From contig CAYZVN010000069.1 of the NCBI GenBank assembly GCA_964482025.1, forward strand, positions 1-15,846: a DNA stretch of 15,846 nucleotides, written 5' to 3'. This document shows positions 13,238 through 15,846 of the stretch, in pieces (within the stretch, counting starts at the first letter, position 1; each line of letters opens with the position of its first letter). The stretch comes from UBA5868 sp964482025 (GTDB lineage Bacteria > Pseudomonadota > Gammaproteobacteria > Pseudomonadales > Cellvibrionaceae). The notes under the pieces are model-generated. The model did no database searches, was not told the origin of the DNA, and was given only the letters and a program-made list of their open reading frames with translations. The position numbers and the translations under genes were made by a program.

Positions 13238-15225
13238 AATTATCGTCGTTAGAAAAAGACCTGATCTTTCGCGACAACCTGATTTGGCTGTTGAGTGCCC
13301 AGGCTATCTGCATTTTCCCATTGCTGATAAAGCTGCCTTTTTGGATTTGGATCATCTGGGTCTTCGCCTTGGTGTGGCGTATTCGCACCCACCTGGGGTA
13401 TTGGCGTTTTCCTGCCACTCCCGCCAAGCTGGTTTTAGGTGTCGGCTGTGCAGGTGGCATTTATCTTTCTTACTCGGGTGTGAGCGGCGTAGAGCCCATG
13501 GTCGGCTTTTTGGTATGTTCGTTCATTCTTAAAATTGTGGAGATGCGCACCAAAAAAGATGCGCTGATTGTTTTATTTATCGGCTTTGTAGCTGTCGCTG
13601 CACAATTTTTATTTGCGCAGGATGTCATTGCCGGACTTTACGGCATTTTTTCGCTTTTTATTTTATTGACCGCTTGGCAAGCCGCTTTTTATTCCCGCCG
13701 TATTGCGGCGCGTCAGTATTTTCGCATTGGCGGGACTTTGATTCTGCAAGCCGCGCCTTTTATGGTCATTCTTTTCATTGTCATGCCCCGCCTAGGGCCG
13801 CTTTGGGCGGTACCCTTACCCCAAGGGCAGGGCAGAACCGGATTCAGCGACACTCTTGAAATGGGCGACCTAGGAAGCTTGGTGCAGTCGTCGGAAGTGG
13901 CTTTCCGCGTAAGCTTTGCAGGCTCTGTGCCGCCGCCTCAGCAGATGTATTGGCGCGGGCTGATTCTGGACGAGTTTGATGGACAGAGGTGGCAAGCCAA
14001 TGCGCAGCCAGCGCGAGCCATCGGTGACGCTGTCAGCGACGCACTGGCCGGCGCCGAAACTATAGGCTACTCCGTCATTATGGAGCCGCATCACTACCGC
14101 TGGCTGTTCGTCCTCGACCCGGTGCTTGCCGCCAGGTCAGCTCAACTTCGCCTGGAGTATGACGAGCGCGGACTTTTATCGTCACGCCGCCCGGTAGTGA
14201 ATAAAGTGCAATACTCCGCTGTGTCTTCTAAGAGCCCCTTGCCGTCTGAGCAAAGCCTGTCGAAATGGGAAGAGAAGCGCCTCACGCACTTGCCGGCGGA
14301 TGGCAACCCACGGGCAACTCAAATGGTTGAAGAGTGGATTGCCGCAGGTTTGAGCCCGCAGCAATTGATCGACCGCGCTTTGAATATATTTCACGACCAG
14401 TTTGTGTACACAATGCGCCCACCGCGTTTGGGGGCAGACGCCGTTGACGACTTTTTGTTTGAAACCCAACGCGGCTTCTGCGAACACTTTGCCAGCGCAT
14501 TTGTGTATCTCATGCGTCGCGGCGGCGTTCCAGCGCGGATAGTCGTAGGTTATCAAGGGGGAGAGTTCAATCCGATAGATGCCTATTTTGTTATCCGCCA
14601 AAGCGATGCCCACGCCTGGGTAGAGGTGTGGTTAGAGGGGGAGGGTTGGCGGCGAATTGATCCCACTGCAGCCGTGGCGCCGTCGCGTATCGAACAGGGC
14701 GTCGAGGAAGCGCTGGCATTTGATGAACGAGACCTAGTCGGGAGAGTTCGCTGGTCCAGTGCCGCATTGCATTCGTTGTATCAGTACTGGGATTCGGTTG
14801 GTTACAGTTGGAACCGTTGGGTTTTAAATTACGACAAAGACAGCCAGCGCAATCTTCTCAGCGACTTATTAGGAGGCGCTGGATACTGGAGAGTGGCCGC
14901 AGCCTTTGCCGGCACGTCCGCCGCCATTTTTTTCGTTTACGCACTTTTTTTTGCCCTGCAACGGCAGCGTCGCTACCTGCGCGAAGAAGATCGTTTAATT
15001 CACAGGATATTGAAGCGAGTCGATAGGCGAGGGTACGCCAGAAAACCACAGGAAACTTTGGAGCAATTTGCCGCGCGGGTTTTTGCTGTAAACCCCCCGC
15101 TTGGTCATGAATTAAATCAGTTGGCGAGGTTATATTCCACCAGCGTTTATGCAGAAGACGCTACTGCGGCGCAGCAGCTACAAATCGTCGCTCGACAATT
15201 TTTGCGCAAAAGTGAGCGGCCATAA
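13234..15225 (+). CDS. tgpA: TgpA-like membrane transglutaminase-fold protein (DUF3488 / TGc / DUF4129)
   Basis: A 663-residue protein with an N-terminal block of about six membrane spans (residues 17-184, DUF3488/TgpA N-terminal domain), a large periplasmic part, one further span at about 554-575, and a charged cytoplasmic tail that resembles DUF4129. The periplasmic part holds a transglutaminase/cysteine-protease core with an intact triad: Cys416 in RGFCEHFASAF, His460 in DAHAWVEVW and Asp476 in RRIDPT. The P. aeruginosa homologue TgpA (PA2873) has been reported as essential for growth and to have transglutaminase activity, but its natural substrate is unsettled. The GTG start overlaps the DUF58 stop by four bases. 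Length and domain order are complete, so it should be active. The symbol follows the Pseudomonas name. Confidence 0.9.
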   Translation: MKLSSLEKDLIFRDNLIWLLSAQAICIFPLLIKLPFWIWIIWVFALVWRIRTHLGYWRFPATPAKLVLGVGCAGGIYLSYSGVSGVEPMVGFLVCSFILKIVEMRTKKDALIVLFIGFVAVAAQFLFAQDVIAGLYGIFSLFILLTAWQAAFYSRRIAARQYFRIGGTLILQAAPFMVILFIVMPRLGPLWAVPLPQGQGRTGFSDTLEMGDLGSLVQSSEVAFRVSFAGSVPPPQQMYWRGLILDEFDGQRWQANAQPARAIGDAVSDALAGAETIGYSVIMEPHHYRWLFVLDPVLAARSAQLRLEYDERGLLSSRRPVVNKVQYSAVSSKSPLPSEQSLSKWEEKRLTHLPADGNPRATQMVEEWIAAGLSPQQLIDRALNIFHDQFVYTMRPPRLGADAVDDFLFETQRGFCEHFASAFVYLMRRGGVPARIVVGYQGGEFNPIDAYFVIRQSDAHAWVEVWLEGEGWRRIDPTAAVAPSRIEQGVEEALAFDERDLVGRVRWSSAALHSLYQYWDSVGYSWNRWVLNYDKDSQRNLLSDLLGGAGYWRVAAAFAGTSAAIFFVYALFFALQRQRRYLREEDRLIHRILKRVDRRGYARKPQETLEQFAARVFAVNPPLGHELNQLARLYSTSVYAEDATAAQQLQIVARQFLRKSERP

Positions 15226-15280
15226 TTCGTGACGCGAAAGAGTGCTTTCCCGTGCGCAGCGCAGCGAGGTGTTGAGCGGC

Positions 15281-15748
15281 TTACCCGAGATTTTGGCTGC
15301 GTTCGGCAATATAACTGTCGTAATCGGGGATGCGCCGGCTATAGGATTTATCAATCCAATAGGAGCGCAAAATAAAGTCTGCCGAAGACGGGTTGCAGGC
15401 GACCGGAATATTCCACGCCGCCGCTAATCGCAAAAGCGCCTTGACGTCCGGGTCGTGGGGCATGGGCTCGAAGGGATCCCAGAAGAAAAATAAAATATCA
15501 ATAACCCCTTCCGCAATTTGTGCGCCTACCTGCTGGTCTCCACCCAGCGGGCCGCTGATGAATTTATGTACTTGCAGGCCCAGGTGTTTTTCTAATAAAT
15601 AACCGGTAGTGCCGGTGGCGAAAAGCTCGTGACCTTTGAGGGTGTCGATATTCTGGCTGACCCACTCTCGAAGCTCATCTTTTTTGTTGTCATGGGCGAT
15701 CAACGCCATGCGCTTTTTTGCCGGTAACGGGGAGAGTTTATGATGCAT
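15281..15748 (-). CDS. mgsA: Methylglyoxal synthase
   Basis: Converts dihydroxyacetone phosphate to methylglyoxal and phosphate, a bypass of lower glycolysis used when sugar phosphates accumulate or phosphate is scarce. Motifs visible are LIAHDNKKDEL, the phosphate-binding ATGTTG (44-49), SGPLGGDQQVG with catalytic Asp71, FFWDP with Asp91, and MPHDPDVKALLR with His98 and Asp101. These residues carry the same numbers as in E. coli MgsA when the ATG at 15748 is used. That start also has GGAG eight bases upstream. An in-frame GTG at 15784 would add 12 residues without family support. The 155-residue length is normal. It is convergent with the transglutaminase gene, 55 bp away, and has no functional link to it that the sequence shows. 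Confidence 0.96.
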   Translation of the reverse strand: MHHKLSPLPAKKRMALIAHDNKKDELREWVSQNIDTLKGHELFATGTTGYLLEKHLGLQVHKFISGPLGGDQQVGAQIAEGVIDILFFFWDPFEPMPHDPDVKALLRLAAAWNIPVACNPSSADFILRSYWIDKSYSRRIPDYDSYIAERSQNLG

Positions 15749-15826
15749 GAATTCAGCTCCGTGGTGAGTCGTCTTGCGCGTCACCTGACAGATTAAGAGC
15801 CGATAAGAAGCTTGGCAAGTATCAAT

Positions 15827-15846
15827 AAAAAAGCCCGCAAATTGCG
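15827..15846 (-). terminator. Partial rho-independent terminator cut by the right window edge
   Basis: Read on the minus strand, the edge gives CGCAATTTGCGGGC followed by TTTTTT. A GC-rich arm directly before six T residues is the 3' half of an intrinsic terminator; the 5' arm (expected GCCCGCAA) would lie outside the window. It would end a minus-strand gene to the right and insulate mgsA, whose start is about 80 bp further on. Confidence 0.4.

Noticed and set aside
15236..15249. GAAAG-AGTG-CTTTC hairpin between the convergent transglutaminase and mgsA genes, considered as a terminator.
   Set aside because: The stem is only five pairs, AT-rich in its core, and has no T run on either strand.
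15749..15784. Twelve-residue N-terminal extension of MgsA from a GTG.
   Set aside because: The ATG at 15748 has a GGAG site and puts all catalytic residues at the same numbers as the E. coli enzyme.

Overview
The window reads as ordinary chromosomal housekeeping DNA from a gammaproteobacterium, most likely a relative of the Pseudomonadales/Cellvibrionales. The evidence is gene content and order: trpF, accD, folC, a SPOR-domain gene, cvpA, purF and metZ run in the order known from Pseudomonas, and a moxR-DUF58-tgpA operon follows them. The protein sequences are also of Pseudomonas type, for example a CysI beginning MYVYDEYD. The species cannot be named from the sequence alone. No rRNA, tRNA, CRISPR array, insertion sequence, integrase or phage gene is visible, and no gene is frameshifted.

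Layout. Positions 1-30 hold what looks like the 3' half of a terminator cut by the window edge. Positions 43-2194, minus strand, hold a sulfite/nitrite reductase hemoprotein gene (cysI) followed by an overlapping DUF934 gene. Positions 2195-2488 are a divergent regulatory region containing a possible 18-codon leader ORF and hairpins. Positions 2489-11198, plus strand, hold trpF-trpB-trpA-accD-folC-(dedD-like SPOR gene)-cvpA-purF-metZ, tightly packed except for 40 bp before accD and 81 bp before cvpA. Positions 11349-15225, plus strand, hold a three-gene moxR / DUF58 / TgpA-like transglutaminase operon. Positions 15281-15748, minus strand and convergent with it, hold mgsA. The right edge holds a second cut terminator, on the minus strand.

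How the genes work together. TrpF, TrpB and TrpA carry out the last steps of tryptophan synthesis. AccD is the carboxyltransferase beta subunit for malonyl-CoA. FolC makes dihydrofolate and polyglutamylated folates, PurF commits PRPP to purines, and MetZ joins sulfide to O-succinylhomoserine on the way to methionine. CysI at the left edge makes the sulfide that MetZ can use, and folates serve both purine and methionine synthesis. The SPOR protein (septal peptidoglycan) and CvpA are membrane proteins carried along in this conserved block. The MoxR-DUF58-TgpA trio is a conserved inner-membrane/periplasmic system whose substrate is not settled. MgsA opens the methylglyoxal bypass of lower glycolysis.

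No clearly new system was found. The points most worth a second look are a Glu at the catalytic Asp60 position of TrpA, the possible attenuator-like leader before trpF, the unexplained DUF934 partner of sulfite reductase, and the TgpA operon.
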